From Tissierella simiarum (GTDB taxonomy: Bacteria > Bacillota > Clostridia > Tissierellales > Tissierellaceae), in assembly GCF_018917865.1 (NCBI RefSeq), contig NZ_JAHLPM010000014.1, positions 1 through 64,000 of the forward strand: a stretch of DNA of 64,000 nucleotides, read 5' to 3'. Position 1 is the first letter of the stretch. The number at the start of each line of letters is the position of its first letter. Below the pieces are notes generated by a model, which had not been told where the DNA came from, did no database searches, and saw only the letters and a program-made list of their open reading frames with translations. Both the position numbers and the translations under genes were made by a program. Below, in pieces: positions 16,244-23,979 of this stretch.

Positions 16244-16576
16244 TTAAAGTATAGAAATCTTAACTATTGTCCCATCTCCAGTTGATATATCAACTAAATC
16301 AAAAGGACCATGTTTTTTAAATTCTTTTATTAAATCTTTTATATCTCTACTATCTAATTCTTCTAGAAATCTCTTAGAATATTCGTCTAAGCCATCGGAG
16401 TTTTTTAAAGCTATAGACTTAAACTTCATTCCAATAGAACTTAAGAAAGATATTAACCAAAAAGGTATAGCTGGTAATCTTAAATTAGAATTACTTTTTT
16501 TATCAATTACTATAATTTTAATTTTAGATGCATTTCTATTATTTCTATATATAATTTTTCCTGTCTCTTCCACCAA
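16244..16576 (-). CDS. Hypothetical protein, first gene of the SHOCT/DUF2089 operon
   Basis: A 110-residue protein I cannot name. It begins with strands (KIIYRNNRNASKIKIIVIDK), then a hydrophobic stretch LRLPAIPFWLISFLSSIGMK resembling the C-terminal unit of the SHOCT-like protein at 14212, and ends VDISTGDGTIVKISI. The start is TTG 16576 or GTG 16573 behind AAGGAGGGG. It leads the operon. Confidence 0.6.
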   Translation of the reverse strand: MVEETGKIIYRNNRNASKIKIIVIDKKSNSNLRLPAIPFWLISFLSSIGMKFKSIALKNSDGLDEYSKRFLEELDSRDIKDLIKEFKKHGPFDLVDISTGDGTIVKISIL

Positions 16577-16910
16577 AACCCCTCCTTAAAAAAATATATT
16601 TTAAAATCAAAATTATTTATATAATTTAATTAGGGTATAATAAAACTTAAAGCATCTTTTATTATTCTATCTTTAACCTAATAATAATATTAAAAATTAA
16701 ATATGTCAATATCGAAATTAAAAATATTAATAAATAAATTAAAAATATTAAAGCATATATTAAAAAATTAAAATCAGTATTAGATTCATACTATAAAGGT
16801 TAAATATTATCTATATAAAATTAATTATTATAACATTTATCTATAGTTTTGTTGATTATAGTGAAAAATTAGTATAATATAATTAATTGAACAAATAGGA
16901 GGTAATATTG
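16577..16910. other. AT-rich divergent intergenic region
   Basis: About 330 bases of very AT-rich DNA between divergent operons, with the element AAATTAAAAATATTA occurring twice (about 16716 and 16738). It holds the promoter of yedF (16849-16878) and, presumably, the unseen minus-strand promoter of the DUF2089 operon. Confidence 0.6.
16849..16878 (+). promoter_or_regulatory. Promoter of yedF operon
   Basis: TTGTTG (16849-16854), an 18-base spacer and TATAAT (16873-16878). Confidence 0.6.
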
Positions 16911-17507
16911 ATGAGAATAGAAGTAGATGCTAGAGGTCAAGTTTGTCCGAAACCAGTTATTATGACTAAAAAGGAATTAGATAATTTATCAGAGGGCATA
17001 TTAACTACTATAGTAGATAATGAAGTGGCAAAGGAAAATGTATCAAAGTTAGCGGGAAGTCTGGGCTATGAGTTTTCTGTTGATAAGGGCAAGGATAATG
17101 AATATTATATCCATATTAAAAAAGGTGAGGTTAATGGAGAGGTAAGTGTATGTATTCCTGATACTTTTAAAGATTTAACCATTGCTATTGGTTCTAATAA
17201 AATGGGTAGTGGAGAAGAAAAATTAGGAAATATTCTTATGAAAAGTTTCATATATACAGTAAGAGAAACCACACCATATCCTTCTTCTATAGTATTATTT
17301 AATAGTGGAGTTTATTTAACTTGTGAAGGATCAGAAGTTCTTGAAGACTTAAAGGCTTTAGCTGATGAAGGTGTTGAAATTCTTTCCTGTGGAACTTGTT
17401 TAGACTATTATAATATTAAAGACAAGCTTCAAGTAGGAGGAATAACAAATATGTACTCTATTTATGAAAAAATGAGAAATGCAAATAACACTGTAAATAT
17501 TGGATAG
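16911..17507 (+). CDS. yedF: YedF, sulfurtransferase-like selenium metabolism protein
   Basis: A 198-residue two-domain protein. TusA-like domain (1-75) with the motif RGQVCPKPVI (Cys10), and a DsrE/F-like domain (about 80-190) containing EILSCGTCLDYY. The fused form is associated with selenium use in Clostridia. ATG 16911 is seven bases after AGGAGGT. It leads a run with the DUF3343 protein. No selD or selenocysteine genes are in the window, so the selenium link is by family only. Confidence 0.85.
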   Translation: MRIEVDARGQVCPKPVIMTKKELDNLSEGILTTIVDNEVAKENVSKLAGSLGYEFSVDKGKDNEYYIHIKKGEVNGEVSVCIPDTFKDLTIAIGSNKMGSGEEKLGNILMKSFIYTVRETTPYPSSIVLFNSGVYLTCEGSEVLEDLKALADEGVEILSCGTCLDYYNIKDKLQVGGITNMYSIYEKMRNANNTVNIG

Positions 17508-17516
17508 GAGAGACTT

Positions 17517-17783
17517 ATGAAGAAAGATGAATTTGGAGTTGTTACTTTTAAATCTACCCACCATGCTATTCAAGGAGAAAGTATATTTAAGAAAAAGGAA
17601 ATAAGTTTTAGAACTATACCTACACCAAGAGAGATTACTGTTAGTTGTGGATTAGCCATTAAATTTGATTTATCTGCAATGGATAGGGTAAAAGAAATGA
17701 TAGAAGGAAATGAATTAGATTTTGATGGAGTTTATAAATATGTAAAAAATAATGGAAACTATAGTGCAGAGAGAATCATTTAA
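17517..17783 (+). CDS. DUF3343 protein
   Basis: An 88-residue protein with STHHAIQGESIFKKKEI and IPTPREITVSCGLAIKF, the DUF3343 signature (putative Se/S-carrier-like protein) that commonly follows yedF. A conserved Cys sits in VSCGLA. Ten bases after yedF with AGGAGAG. Confidence 0.8.
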   Translation: MKKDEFGVVTFKSTHHAIQGESIFKKKEISFRTIPTPREITVSCGLAIKFDLSAMDRVKEMIEGNELDFDGVYKYVKNNGNYSAERII

Positions 17784-17801
17784 ATTGAGGAGAGAGGATC
17801 A

Positions 17802-18653
17802 ATGGAGTGGTTGAATTATTTTCTTAATTTTTTTAAAAATGATATAGGAGAGTTAAATTTCTTAGGGAAGGCTGCTAAAATATTCATAATTTTTTTTGTT
17901 ATTAAAATTATAGTAAGAATAATAAATACAATTATAGATAAATTTTTAGAAAAACAGAAAAAAACCAAATTTTCCATAGATGAAAGAAAAGCAAATACTT
18001 TAAATGGAGTATTAAAAAATATAGTAAAGTATGTCCTCTATTTTATAGGTTTTGTGATGGTGTTAGAAATGTTTGATATAAACACTAGTTCAATAATAGC
18101 TACAGCAGGAATAGGAGGATTGGCTATAGGTTTTGGTGCCCAAAGTTTGGTGAAAGATATAATAACGGGTTTCTTTATCTTATTTGAAGATCAATTTGCC
18201 GTAGGAGATTATGTAACTATTGGTAATTATGAAGGTATTGTGGAAGAATTAGGAGTAAGGGTTACTAAGATTAGAGATTTTTCTGGAGAACTCCATATTA
18301 TACCCAATAGTAATATTCAGATAGTTACTAACAAAACTAGAGGTGCTATGAGAGCCTTAGTTAAAATATCTGTATCTTATGAAGAAAATATTGATAAGGT
18401 AGTTAAAGTATTGGAAAAGGTATGTGAAGAGGTAAAATCTTCTAGTGAAAGTATATTAGAAGGACCTACTATATTAGGAGTAACAGACTTAGGTGAATAT
18501 GAGGTGGTTCTTACAATAGTGGCAAAGACAAAACCCATGGAACAATGGGCTGTAGAGAGGGAACTTAGGAAAAAAGCTAAAGAAGCCTTTGAAAAGGAAA
18601 ATATTGAAATACCTTACCCAAAACGAGTAATATTTGGAGGTAAAGAAATATGA
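17802..18653 (+). CDS. mscS: MscS-family mechanosensitive channel
   Basis: A 283-residue channel. Three membrane segments (about 22-42, 68-92, 95-120); the pore-lining helix carries the glycine/alanine pattern GIGGLAIGFGAQSLVKDIITGFFILFE. The cytoplasmic beta domain follows (GDYVTIGNYEGIVEELGVR; IIPNSNI). It should release solutes under hypo-osmotic stress. It overlaps DUF951 by four bases. Confidence 0.85.
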   Translation: MEWLNYFLNFFKNDIGELNFLGKAAKIFIIFFVIKIIVRIINTIIDKFLEKQKKTKFSIDERKANTLNGVLKNIVKYVLYFIGFVMVLEMFDINTSSIIATAGIGGLAIGFGAQSLVKDIITGFFILFEDQFAVGDYVTIGNYEGIVEELGVRVTKIRDFSGELHIIPNSNIQIVTNKTRGAMRALVKISVSYEENIDKVVKVLEKVCEEVKSSSESILEGPTILGVTDLGEYEVVLTIVAKTKPMEQWAVERELRKKAKEAFEKENIEIPYPKRVIFGGKEI

Positions 18654-18883
18654 TATTGAAATATGATGTAGGAGATATAATTACACTAAAAAAAGGTCAC
18701 CCTTGTGGAGAAAATAAATGGGAGATTTTAAGGACAGGTGTGGATATTAAGTTAAAATGTTTAGGCTGTGATAGACAAATATGGATACCTAGAATAGATT
18801 TTGAAAAAAGGGTTAGAAAGATTTTAGTAGATGAAAAATGGATTAGTATAATTCACCATAAAGGGAAAGGTAGTGAAGAATAA
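18650..18883 (+). CDS. DUF951 protein
   Basis: A 77-residue protein with DVGDIITLKKGHPCGENKWE and LKCLGCDRQIWIPR, the DUF951 pattern with CxxC-like Cys. ATGA overlap with mscS, a pairing seen in many Firmicutes. Function unknown; a nucleic-acid-binding fold is often assumed. Confidence 0.8.
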   Translation: MILKYDVGDIITLKKGHPCGENKWEILRTGVDIKLKCLGCDRQIWIPRIDFEKRVRKILVDEKWISIIHHKGKGSEE

Positions 18884-18930
18884 GAAAAGCTATTTTCTAG
18901 CTTAAACCTTGCTAGAAAATAGCTTTTCTT
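18882..18930. terminator. Bidirectional terminator
   Basis: A perfect 20-bp stem (18882-18901 with 18911-18930) with a 9-base loop. T-rich on both strands, so it can stop both the mscS operon and leftward transcripts from the ECF promoter at 19037-19068. Confidence 0.8.
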
Positions 18931-19030
18931 ATATTTATTTGATTAACCACACAAACCCCTAAAAATGATTATATATTTACATTAATGAACAAAATAAACC
19001 AATAAAGATGGACTGCTTCTTATTCTTTCT
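18882..19030 (-). ncRNA. Candidate ECF-driven small RNA
   Basis: A minus-strand ECF-type promoter (19068-19037) points into a gap that has no gene and ends in the bidirectional terminator at 18882-18930. The transcript would be about 140-150 nt. No credible ORF with a ribosome binding site is seen on it. This is an inference from promoter plus terminator only. Confidence 0.35.
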
Positions 19031-19036
19031 TTCATC

Positions 19037-19068
19037 TATATAGAGTACAAATGAAATAAGAAAGTTCC
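19037..19068 (-). promoter_or_regulatory. ECF-type promoter, leftward
   Basis: On the minus strand: GGAAC (19068-19064), 18 bases, CTCTATATA (19045-19037). Same elements and spacing as the promoters at 19087 and 21051. It is divergent from the 19087 site; the two -35 elements are the ends of a 34-bp perfect palindrome (19061-19094). Confidence 0.65.
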
Positions 19069-19086
19069 AATTATTTTAAAATAATT

Positions 19087-19118
19087 GGAACTTTTTCCAA
19101 ACTTTTATACTCTATATA
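19087..19118 (+). promoter_or_regulatory. ECF-type promoter of the secreted-protein gene
   Basis: GGAAC (19087-19091), 18 bases, CTCTATATA (19110-19118). Near-identical to the promoter of the sigma factor gene, so this gene is very likely in its regulon. Confidence 0.7.
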
Positions 19119-19146
19119 AGTGAATACAATTTAAGGGGGAATTTAT

Positions 19147-19596
19147 ATGTTAAAAAAAGTATGGGTTTTTATGATTTCTTTAGTATTGGTTTTTAGTTTA
19201 GTTCCAAGGTCTCACGCTAGTGGGATGGGTGAGAATCATTACACCAACAAAATAAATATAAGATATAGTATACAGGATCATAAATATATTGATTTATATA
19301 ATTCGGAGATCTCAAATTTAGATAATAATCAAATAAAAATAAAAGTTAAAACTGTAACTAGTAGTAAGGTAGAAACTATAAAAATGGATGTTTATTTAGA
19401 AAAGTGGAATGGTAGCTCTTGGATTCAAATTTCTTCTTGGGATGGGAGCAAGTCTAATACAAATAGCTTTGAAAAAATAATTTATTATTCTGGAACTGCA
19501 AATTCAAAATATAGAGTAAAGACTACTCATACTGTTAATCACAATGGATATACGGAATCTGGTACGAGTGTATCCTCTTCTATAATAATAAGGTAA
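19147..19596 (+). CDS. Secreted protein of the ECF regulon
   Basis: A 149-residue protein with a signal peptide (hydrophobic core 9-19, likely cut after SHA at about 25). The mature part is beta-rich (KINIRYSIQDHKYIDLYNS, KVKTVTSSKVETIKMDVYLE, SKYRVKTTHTVNHNGYTESG). AAGGGGGAATTT precedes the ATG. I recognise no functional motif. Regulation by the neighbouring ECF sigma factor is strongly suggested by the promoter. It may be a wall or envelope-protective protein. Confidence 0.7.
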   Translation: MLKKVWVFMISLVLVFSLVPRSHASGMGENHYTNKINIRYSIQDHKYIDLYNSEISNLDNNQIKIKVKTVTSSKVETIKMDVYLEKWNGSSWIQISSWDGSKSNTNSFEKIIYYSGTANSKYRVKTTHTVNHNGYTESGTSVSSSIIIR

Positions 19597-19606
19597 GTGT
19601 ATAACA

Positions 19607-19642
19607 ATAAGGTAGATGGAAGTAGTCACCCATCTACCTTAT
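19607..19642. terminator. Bidirectional terminator between convergent genes
   Basis: A 13-bp stem (19607-19619 with 19630-19642), loop of 10. It contains the stop codon of the anti-sigma gene. Confidence 0.75.
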
Positions 19643-20371
19643 GCTATCAGCCATTTTAATCATATCTTCTTCTAGAGAGGTACCTTCTAATGTATATTTA
19701 ACTTCATTCTTATCCCATAAAAGTATCTTGAAATCATTTTTAAAGAAAATAATATGGTAATCGGTATTACCTATTGATATTTTTTTAATATCTCCAGTAC
19801 TTTTATTTATACTTATATCACTTGTATATTCTCCTAATATATTTTCTTCATGTAATTCTAATTTTTCTCCATCTTTGTTTTCATAAAAAATTTTAATATC
19901 TGTTATCAAATCACCTACAGTATAAGCTACGGCTTCTTTAAATTTATAACCTTCTGGTATATAAGTAGGCAGAGTATATTTGCTGTACTCATCTTCAATT
20001 ATTTTATTTAATTCTTCAAAATTTAATTGAACTTCGGGTACTTCCATTAAAACTTCTTTTGGACTTTCTTCATTTGAAGAAATACTTATTTTATATGTGT
20101 TGTTTTCACCTTCAGATATATAGTATTTAAGAACTCTTACTAATCTGCTATTTACTATATGAGGCTTAAAAACTGTAAAGCTTAATATAACTATAGCTGC
20201 AACCATGGATATGTTTTTATAATATATAACTCTTTTTTGCTTCTTTTGTTCTTTTATGATTCCTTTTTTTATGTTTTTCCACATTTCGTCAGAGTTAGGA
20301 AGTTCTATGTTATCTAAATTGAGATTTAATGATTCGTCTAATAAACTGTCTATATTATCATCTTTCTTCAT
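19634..20371 (-). CDS. Anti-sigma factor, membrane-anchored (DUF4367-like)
   Basis: A 245-residue protein. The N-terminal cytoplasmic part (1-50) would bind the sigma factor; one membrane segment (about 54-72, SMVAAIVILSFTVF); the extracellular C-terminal domain (about 130-245, with TYIPEGYKFKEAVAY and a final LEEDMIKMADSI) resembles DUF4367. Start at the ATG six bases after AAGGTG. It overlaps the sigma gene by 14 bases, as cognate pairs do. Confidence 0.8.
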   Translation of the reverse strand: MKKDDNIDSLLDESLNLNLDNIELPNSDEMWKNIKKGIIKEQKKQKRVIYYKNISMVAAIVILSFTVFKPHIVNSRLVRVLKYYISEGENNTYKISISSNEESPKEVLMEVPEVQLNFEELNKIIEDEYSKYTLPTYIPEGYKFKEAVAYTVGDLITDIKIFYENKDGEKLELHEENILGEYTSDISINKSTGDIKKISIGNTDYHIIFFKNDFKILLWDKNEVKYTLEGTSLEEDMIKMADSIR

Positions 20372-20918
20372 ATACAACACCTTCTTTAAAATATATTCTT
20401 TTTAAACTCTTTTCTAATTTATCTTTAGCTCTTGAAAGTCTTGATCTTACTGTTCCTATAGGGACATCTAAAAATTCGGAAATATCTTCATAGCATAAAT
20501 CTTCATAATAATATAGAATTATTACTTCTTTATAAAGTGGTTCTAAATCTGAAATAGTTTTCCACACCGTTTCTTTTAATTCTTCATCTTCTAGTATTTC
20601 ATCAGGTAAATAAAAGCAATAATCTTCCGCTATTAAACTAAAAAATTCCTCATTTTCTACACAAATATCCCATCTTTTATTTTTCAATCTATTTCTACTA
20701 ATGTTAGTGGTTATAGTACTTATCCAAGGACCAAATTTATTTATATCTTTTAATTTTTCAATATTAGTATAAGCATTAATAAAAGCTTCTTGTAAAATAT
20801 CTTCTGCTTCTTCTTTATTGTTAGTCATGAATAGAGCTACTTTGTATACTCTCTTATAATTAGCTTCAAAGAGTTTTTTAAAAAGAATATCGTCTTTACT
20901 GTCTTTTTTAAAATTCAT
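20358..20918 (-). CDS. ECF-type RNA polymerase sigma factor
   Basis: A 186-residue sigma-70 family protein. Region 2 (about 15-85) with NNKEEAEDILQEAFINAYTNI, linker with an acidic insert, and region 4 (about 125-175) with YKEVIILYYYEDLCYEDISEFL and PIGTVRSRLSRAKDKL. Its own promoter (21051-21020) has the same -35/-10 as the secreted-protein gene, so it is autoregulated. The paired anti-sigma factor has an outside domain, pointing to an envelope signal. Confidence 0.9.
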   Translation of the reverse strand: MNFKKDSKDDILFKKLFEANYKRVYKVALFMTNNKEEAEDILQEAFINAYTNIEKLKDINKFGPWISTITTNISRNRLKNKRWDICVENEEFFSLIAEDYCFYLPDEILEDEELKETVWKTISDLEPLYKEVIILYYYEDLCYEDISEFLDVPIGTVRSRLSRAKDKLEKSLKRIYFKEGVVYEER

Positions 20919-21019
20919 TTTATCACCTGCTAAGGATTTTAGTTTGTTATTACTTTGATATATTTCTATATTGGTAAAGATTATCCTTCTTGAATTTTTG
21001 TTTAATTTCTCTATTCATT

Positions 21020-21051
21020 TATATAGAGTATAGAGTAAGCCAAAAAGTTCC
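21020..21051 (-). promoter_or_regulatory. Autoregulated ECF promoter of the sigma operon
   Basis: On the minus strand: GGAAC (21051-21047), 18 bases, CTCTATATA (21028-21020). Beyond the core, CTTTTT after GGAA and AATGAATA after the -10 also match the 19087 promoter. Confidence 0.7.
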
Positions 21052-21149
21052 CAAAAATTAAAATAATAATTTAAAAGATTTTTAAAATCTGCTTAATATT
21101 AAGAAGTCTATATTTTCTTAAAATTCCCAATAAAAGAACTTTTAACTTT

Positions 21150-21190
21150 TAATATTAAATTGTAGTAAAATATTAGACAATTTAATATTA
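21150..21190. promoter_or_regulatory. Inverted repeat upstream of the aminotransferase gene
   Basis: TAATATTAAATTGT (21150-21163) and its exact complement (21177-21190) flank a 13-base spacer that contains TAAAAT, a possible -10. This looks like an operator over the promoter. Confidence 0.5.
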
Positions 21191-21267
21191 TCATAGTAAA
21201 CTATAGATACGAGGATTAAGAAGAAATCATAAGGAAAAGGTTTTCAAAAAAATGAGGGGGTGCTTTT

Positions 21268-22464
21268 ATGGCATTGCAATATGCTAAACGTATGGATAAT
21301 ATTAAAGCCTCGGAAATTAGGGAGTTATTAAAACTAACTCAAAGACCAGAGGTAATTTCCTTTGCAGGAGGACTACCAGCACCAGAATTGTTCCCTATTG
21401 AAGAATTAAAAAGAATAGCAAAAGAAGTATTAGAAGAAAATGGGGCTAAGGCATTACAATATGGACCAACAGAAGGATATCAGCCATTAAGGGAAGAAAT
21501 AGCTAAGAGAATGGAAAAGGTTCATGTAAGTACAAGTCCAGAAAACATATTAGTTACTAGTGGATCTCAACAAGGGTTAGACTTTGCGGCAAGAATATTT
21601 ATAAACCCAGGAGATATAATCATATGTGAAAGTCCAAGTTATTTAGGGGCAATCAATGCTTTTAAGGCTTATGAACCTAAATTTATTGAAGTAGATACTG
21701 ATGATAAAGGTATGGTTATGGAAGATTTAGAAGAAGTTCTGAAGAATAATGATAATGTTAAATTTATTTATGTTATTCCAGATTTCCAAAATCCATCAGG
21801 AAAAACTTGGTCTATTGAAAGAAGAAAGAAATTAGTAGAGCTAGCTAATAAATATAATGTAGCTATTCTAGAAGATAATCCTTATGGAGAGTTAAGATTT
21901 GAAGGGGAAATTAGTCCTGCAGTGAAACATTATGATACAGAAGGTAGAGTAATATTTTTAGGAACTTTCTCAAAAATATTTTGTCCAGGCTTAAGGCTTG
22001 GTTGGGTAGCTGCTGAGCCAGAAGTTTTAAGCAAGTTTATTATGGTAAAACAAGGGGCGGATTTACAATCCAGTACTATATCCCAAATGGAAGTAGCTAG
22101 TTTCTTACAACAATATAATATAGAAGAACACATTGAAAAAATAAAGGATGTATATAGAAAAAGAAGAGATTTAATGATGAAAACCATTGAAGAAGAATTT
22201 CCAGAAGGCGTTAAATATACTTACCCAGAAGGTGGATTATTTACATGGGTAGTATTGCCAGAACATATAAATTCAAGAGAATTAGCTGTTAAAGCTTTAG
22301 AAAAAAATGTAGCTTTTGTTCCAGGAGGTTCTTTCTTCCCTAACGGAGGTAATGAAAACACTTTTAGATTAAATTACTCAAATATGGATGAAAAAAGAAT
22401 AGTTGAAGGAATAAAAAGGCTTGGTGCAGTAATAAAAGAAGCAATGGAAGCAGAATTAGCATAA
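21268..22464 (+). CDS. PLP-dependent aminotransferase (aromatic/2-aminoadipate type)
   Basis: A 398-residue class I/II aminotransferase. Substrate loop ISFAGGLPAPELFP, GPTEGYQPLREEIA, PDFQNPSGKTW, the PLP lysine in LGTFSKIFCPGLRLGW, and the carboxylate-binding Arg in TFRLNYSN. This is the LysN/ARO8-like subgroup that transaminates aromatic or branched-chain amino acids with 2-oxoglutarate. In an amino-acid fermenter it would feed 2-oxo acids to oxidoreductases such as iorA (62351). GAGGGGGTGC precedes the ATG; a terminator follows. Confidence 0.85.
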   Translation: MALQYAKRMDNIKASEIRELLKLTQRPEVISFAGGLPAPELFPIEELKRIAKEVLEENGAKALQYGPTEGYQPLREEIAKRMEKVHVSTSPENILVTSGSQQGLDFAARIFINPGDIIICESPSYLGAINAFKAYEPKFIEVDTDDKGMVMEDLEEVLKNNDNVKFIYVIPDFQNPSGKTWSIERRKKLVELANKYNVAILEDNPYGELRFEGEISPAVKHYDTEGRVIFLGTFSKIFCPGLRLGWVAAEPEVLSKFIMVKQGADLQSSTISQMEVASFLQQYNIEEHIEKIKDVYRKRRDLMMKTIEEEFPEGVKYTYPEGGLFTWVVLPEHINSRELAVKALEKNVAFVPGGSFFPNGGNENTFRLNYSNMDEKRIVEGIKRLGAVIKEAMEAELA

Positions 22465-22468
22465 AAAA

Positions 22469-22497
22469 AGTCCCTCAGATTTTGAGGGGCTTTTTTA
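22469..22497 (+). terminator. Rho-independent terminator
   Basis: AGTCCCTCA (22469-22477) pairs with TGAGGGGCT (22483-22491), followed by TTTTT. Confidence 0.8.
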
Positions 22498-22520
22498 AAA
22501 TCTTGGAAAGGAGAGAAGTT

Positions 22521-22712
22521 ATGGAAGTAGAAGTAAGAGCCACGCCTCCGATATCTTCTTTAATATGGTCAATAATAAGTTTGTTACTGATTATTGGAGT
22601 TGTTGTTTTTTTTATATATTTTTTTAGAAGAATGTTTCATGCGATGAATGATATTAAAAAGATAAGAGAAAATACAGATGAGATAATTAAATATATAAGT
22701 AATGATGAATAA
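22521..22712 (+). CDS. Small single-pass membrane protein
   Basis: A 63-residue protein: one membrane helix (about 14-34, SLLLIIGVVVFFIYFFRRMF) and a charged helix (40-60). ATG 22521 follows AAAGGAGAGAAGTT; earlier in-frame starts lie within the terminator. Just upstream of rpsF. Function not known. Confidence 0.6.
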   Translation: MEVEVRATPPISSLIWSIISLLLIIGVVVFFIYFFRRMFHAMNDIKKIRENTDEIIKYISNDE

Positions 22713-22720
22713 AATTTTCC

Positions 22721-22749
22721 TTGAAGCCTATACTGATTAATGGTATAAT
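22721..22749 (+). promoter_or_regulatory. Promoter of rpsF-ssb-rpsR
   Basis: TTGAAG (22721-22726), 17 bases, TATAAT (22744-22749). Confidence 0.7.
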
Positions 22750-22756
22750 ACTTGGG

Positions 22757-22806
22757 TAAATCCTTGCTCTATATAAAGGTAGAGCCGATAGTCCATAAGG
22801 AGGTGA
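22757..22806 (+). promoter_or_regulatory. Possible S6:S18 autoregulatory leader of rpsF
   Basis: A short hairpin GCTCTA (22766-22771)/TAGAGC (22780-22785) is followed by CGATAGTCC and the ribosome binding site AAGGAGGTG. rpsF leaders that bind the S6:S18 complex have a small hairpin and conserved CCGA-type bases near the ribosome binding site; the match here is partial. Confidence 0.35.
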
Positions 22807-22811
22807 AACAC

Positions 22812-23096
22812 ATGAGAAAATATGAAGCTGTTTTAATCTTTGTACCTAGTCAAGAAGAAGAGAAAAGAGTTCAATTACTTGAAAGATTCAAAGGAATCAT
22901 CGAGGCTGAGGGAACTATTTCAAACGTTGACGAGTGGGGAATAAGAAAATTAGCATATCCAATTAATGATATTGGTGAAGGATACTACATTTTAATGAAC
23001 TTTGAAGGAACTCCAGAAGCGGTTAAGGAGTTGGATAGGGTTGCTAAAATTTCTGACAGCATTATGAGACACATGATTATCAGAGAAGATGAATAA
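22812..23096 (+). CDS. rpsF: 30S ribosomal protein S6
   Basis: A 94-residue protein starting MRKYEAVLIFVPSQEEE with WGIRKLAYPINDIGEGYYIL, the standard S6 fold. ATG 22812 follows AAGGAGGTG. First gene of rpsF-ssb-rpsR, the conserved order. Confidence 0.97.
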   Translation: MRKYEAVLIFVPSQEEEKRVQLLERFKGIIEAEGTISNVDEWGIRKLAYPINDIGEGYYILMNFEGTPEAVKELDRVAKISDSIMRHMIIREDE

Positions 23097-23115
23097 TCGG
23101 AAGGTGGTGTTATGA

Positions 23116-23550
23116 TTGAATAATGTTGTATTAATCGGAAGGTTAACAAGAGATCCAGAATTAAGGTATATACCTATGTCTGGAACTGCTGTATCTACAT
23201 TTTCTTTAGCTGTAGATAAAGGACTTTCTAAAGAGAAAAAACAAGAAATGGAATCAAAGGGACAACCTACAGCCGACTTTATTAACATTGTAGTATGGGG
23301 GAAAATGGCAGAAAACTGTGCTAATTATCTTGCCAAAGGTAGACTTGTTGCAGTTCAAGGTAGAATTCAATCAAGAAGCTATGATGGAAAAGATGGTGTT
23401 AAGAGATACATCACTGAAGTTGTAGCAGGAAATGTTGAATTCTTAGAATGGGGCGATAGCAACAATAATCAAGGCTTTGGTAACCAAAGTTCAGATTTTT
23501 CAGGTATAGAAGGTTTTCATCCCATAGAAGACGATGACATTCCATTCTAG
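23116..23550 (+). CDS. ssb: Single-stranded DNA-binding protein
   Basis: A 144-residue SSB: MNNVVLIGRLTRDPELRY start, OB-fold with FINIVVWGKMAENCANYL and GRLVAVQGRIQSRSY, then a Gly/Gln/Asn-rich linker and the acidic tip DDDIPF that recruits partner proteins. Start is TTG 23116, six bases after AAGGTGGTG; a tiny ATG-ATT-GAA-TAA frame overlaps the same spot and may dampen initiation. Confidence 0.95.
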   Translation: MNNVVLIGRLTRDPELRYIPMSGTAVSTFSLAVDKGLSKEKKQEMESKGQPTADFINIVVWGKMAENCANYLAKGRLVAVQGRIQSRSYDGKDGVKRYITEVVAGNVEFLEWGDSNNNQGFGNQSSDFSGIEGFHPIEDDDIPF

Positions 23551-23565
23551 AAGGAGGGAAAAAAG

Positions 23566-23790
23566 GTGCAAAGAAGATTTAAACCAAGAAAAAGAGTTTG
23601 TAGTTTTTGTGCAGATAAATCTGGTGCAATAGATTATAAAGATATAAATAAACTTAAAAAATATGTAACAGAAAGAGGAAAAATTCTTCCAAGAAGAATC
23701 TCTGGAAATTGTGCAAAACATCAAAGAGAGCTTACAATAGCTATAAAAAGAGCAAGACAAGTAGCATTATTACCTTATAGTGCAGAATAA
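23566..23790 (+). CDS. rpsR: 30S ribosomal protein S18
   Basis: A 74-residue protein with [36 protein letters not shown] and GNCAKHQR. The CxxC pair plus the third Cys suggest the zinc-type form. GTG start after AAGGAGGG. Terminator follows directly. Confidence 0.97.
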   Translation: MQRRFKPRKRVCSFCADKSGAIDYKDINKLKKYVTERGKILPRRISGNCAKHQRELTIAIKRARQVALLPYSAE

Positions 23791-23813
23791 GAGAGGATTT
23801 TCCTCTCTTTTTT
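23791..23813 (+). terminator. Terminator of rpsF operon
   Basis: GAGAGGA (23791-23797), TTT, TCCTCTC (23801-23807), then T run. Confidence 0.85.
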
Positions 23814-23904
23814 ATAACGAATAGGAAAGTTCTACTTTTTTTATTTTTTCAATGTAGGAACTTGTTCTGACCTAAATGAGTTTCAAAAAAAGCTACCTTG
23901 CAAC

Positions 23905-23925
23905 GCTTCTTTAGAAGCTTTTTTT
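23905..23925 (+). terminator. Second terminator downstream of rpsR
   Basis: GCTTCT (23905-23910) pairs with AGAAGC (23913-23918), then seven T. The two-base loop is tight, so the top pair probably opens. Confidence 0.55.
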
Positions 23926-23979
23926 ATAAATCATAGAGAATTATAGATTTCTTTAATGCGGATTTGATTTAAAGGTATT

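Larger units (their letters stand above)
20919..21267. other. Divergent control region between sigma gene and aminotransferase
   Basis: Holds the leftward ECF promoter (21020-21051) and an inverted repeat (21150-21190) near the aminotransferase promoter. No gene seen. Confidence 0.6.

Noticed and set aside
16690-16780. Repeated AAATTAAAAATATTA, possible CRISPR or iteron array
   Set aside because: Only two or three imperfect AT-rich copies with irregular spacing; better explained by base composition.
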